A DNA stretch of 15,266 bases from Desulfovibrio sp. GTDB lineage: Bacteria; Desulfobacterota; Desulfovibrionia; Desulfovibrionales; Desulfovibrionaceae. The notes beneath the pieces were generated by a model. That model was not told where the DNA came from and did not search any database. It was given only the letters and a program-made list of their open reading frames with translations. This document shows positions 14,630 to 15,266 of this stretch, in pieces. Each line of letters starts with the position of its first letter. Positions within the stretch are counted from its first letter, which is position 1. Position numbers and translations under genes: made by a program. The DNA lies in assembly GCA_020217165.1 (NCBI GenBank), contig JAIWOE010000024.1:1-15266 (forward strand). Direction: 5' to 3'.

Positions 14630-14649
14630 GTGCCGCCTGATGCCGGCAC
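14630..14649 (-). terminator. Weak hairpin after the rubrerythrin-like gene
   Basis: GTGCCG and CGGCAC (14630-14635 / 14644-14649) can pair immediately after the stop codon. No T-run follows; a second short hairpin (CGTGC 14606-14610 / GCACG 14618-14622) lies just beyond. Termination here is uncertain. Confidence 0.3.
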
Positions 14650-14650
14650 G

Positions 14651-15121
14651 TTACAGCATGGCCTTGAGCTGCCGCAGGTGCAGTCGTTCTTCATCAATGC
14701 ATTGCTGCACGAACTCCTGCTCCGAGGCGGGCACCAGCTCCCGCATTTCCATGAAGAACAGCAAGGTGTCCTTTTCAAAGGCCATGGCCATGCGGATGGC
14801 GGTGGCGTCGTCCGTGGCTTCGGCCATGTACTTTTCGGCCAAGCCGCCGGTGAACAGCGCGTGGGACTCAATGAGCGCGTTCACGTACATGGCGTATTCC
14901 TCGTCATTGCTCCAGGCAGGCAGCTCCACCGCGCCCAGCCGGCTGAGCAGCTCGGAGAAGATGCGCTCGTGCTTCTTTTCCTCTTGCATCAGGTGCTCAA
15001 AGAGGGCTTTGAGGGACTCGGTTTTGGCGTTGGCCGCCACGCGGCGGTAGAACTCCTGGCCTTTCTTCTCGATTTCCACCGCGGCCTTGGCGATTTCAGA
15101 TGCACTGAAAAACTGTGCCAT
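14651..15121 (-). CDS. Rubrerythrin-like ferritin-superfamily diiron protein without rubredoxin domain
   Basis: A 156-residue four-helix-bundle protein; AAGGAG lies five bases before the ATG. Likely diiron ligands are E18 (EIEKKGQEFY), E48 with H51 (EEKKHE), E116 (AFEKDT) and E145 with H148 (DEERLH), the two ExxH pairs typical of rubrerythrin/erythrin domains. The usual C-terminal rubredoxin Cys4 domain is absent, so it would need an external electron donor. Members reduce peroxide or handle iron in anaerobes; the exact activity here is not known. It starts nine bases after the upstream FAD/[2Fe-2S] subunit gene, so these two form an operon, and that subunit could be its reductase. AOR lies 263 bases downstream with its own likely promoter. 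Confidence 0.88.
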   Translation of the reverse strand: MAQFFSASEIAKAAVEIEKKGQEFYRRVAANAKTESLKALFEHLMQEEKKHERIFSELLSRLGAVELPAWSNDEEYAMYVNALIESHALFTGGLAEKYMAEATDDATAIRMAMAFEKDTLLFFMEMRELVPASEQEFVQQCIDEERLHLRQLKAML

Positions 15122-15130
15122 GACAACTCC

Positions 15131-15266
15131 TTAAAGCTCGTTGGGCAGTTCTTTGAGCTGGGCGTAGGAGAACACCGGGCCATCCACGCACACGTATTTG
15201 GTGCCGATGTTGCACCGGCCGCAGATGCCCACCCCGCACTTCATGCGTTTTTCCAGGGTGGTGATG
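15131..15266 (-). CDS. FAD/NAD(P)-binding electron-transfer subunit, C-terminal 44 residues
   Basis: Only the last 44 codons and the TAA stop are in the window; the 5' part lies beyond the edge. The visible part has a C-x4-C-x2-C-x7-C motif (CGVGICGRC then YVCVDGPVF), the [2Fe-2S]-binding C-terminus of the PyrK / hydrogenase-gamma / FlxA-like family, preceded by LEKRMK. These subunits bind FAD and NAD(P)H in the upstream domain and pass electrons to partner proteins such as HdrA-type complexes, hydrogenases or dihydroorotate dehydrogenase. It runs into the rubrerythrin-like gene nine bases later. Which partner it serves cannot be told from this fragment. Confidence 0.85.
   Translation of the reverse strand, partial: ITTLEKRMKCGVGICGRCNIGTKYVCVDGPVFSYAQLKELPNEL

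Overview
This is a GC-rich, gene-dense bacterial segment that looks chromosomal and most resembles a sulfate-reducing deltaproteobacterium of the Desulfovibrio group. The reasons are a tungsten-type aldehyde:ferredoxin oxidoreductase, a rubredoxin-less rubrerythrin-like protein, the C-terminus of an FAD/NAD(P)-[2Fe-2S] electron-transfer subunit, and abundant sigma-54-type signalling. The taxonomic guess is inference from gene content only. No tRNA, rRNA, CRISPR array, insertion sequence or prophage was seen.

Layout. (1) 1-2144, minus strand: a REC-HisKA-HATPase-REC hybrid kinase followed, with a 14-bp overlap, by a PAS sensor protein cut by the window edge. (2) 2327-3559, plus strand: a divergently transcribed HD-GYP protein, probably a cyclic-di-GMP phosphodiesterase. 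(3) 3611-8066: a ZraPSR-like envelope-stress or metal-response module. The sensor kinase and NtrC-family regulator (GTGA overlap) and a periplasmic rhodanese run on the minus strand; a periplasmic Met/Cys/Gly-rich ZraP-like protein runs divergently. The divergent region contains a near-consensus sigma-54 promoter for the zraP-like gene, a second sigma-54-like element facing the kinase, and a perfect 7-3-7 palindrome. (4) 8222-9040: an orphan family-3 periplasmic solute-binding protein, convergent with (5) a minus-strand run of a TrfA-like replication-initiator homologue, L-aspartate oxidase (nadB) and a small glutaredoxin-like protein. (6) 11913-15266, minus strand: an FAD/[2Fe-2S] subunit (partial), a rubrerythrin-like protein, aldehyde:ferredoxin oxidoreductase, and a 217-residue protein with a MoaD/ThiS-like region. 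The last two are separated by a strong intrinsic terminator whose U-tract abuts the downstream ribosome binding site.

How they may work together. ZraS-like and ZraR-like proteins with RpoN should control the periplasmic metal-binding protein across the divergent region, and perhaps the rhodanese. The aldehyde oxidoreductase is an oxygen-sensitive W/Mo-pterin enzyme; its neighbours may supply electron transfer, peroxide protection and a sulfur-carrier-like accessory. The most interesting items are the sigma-54 divergent module, the AOR neighbour with its intervening terminator, the 17-bp inverted repeat upstream of AOR, the TrfA homologue beside nadB, and the hybrid kinase whose C-terminal receiver has Asn in place of the phospho-acceptor Asp.
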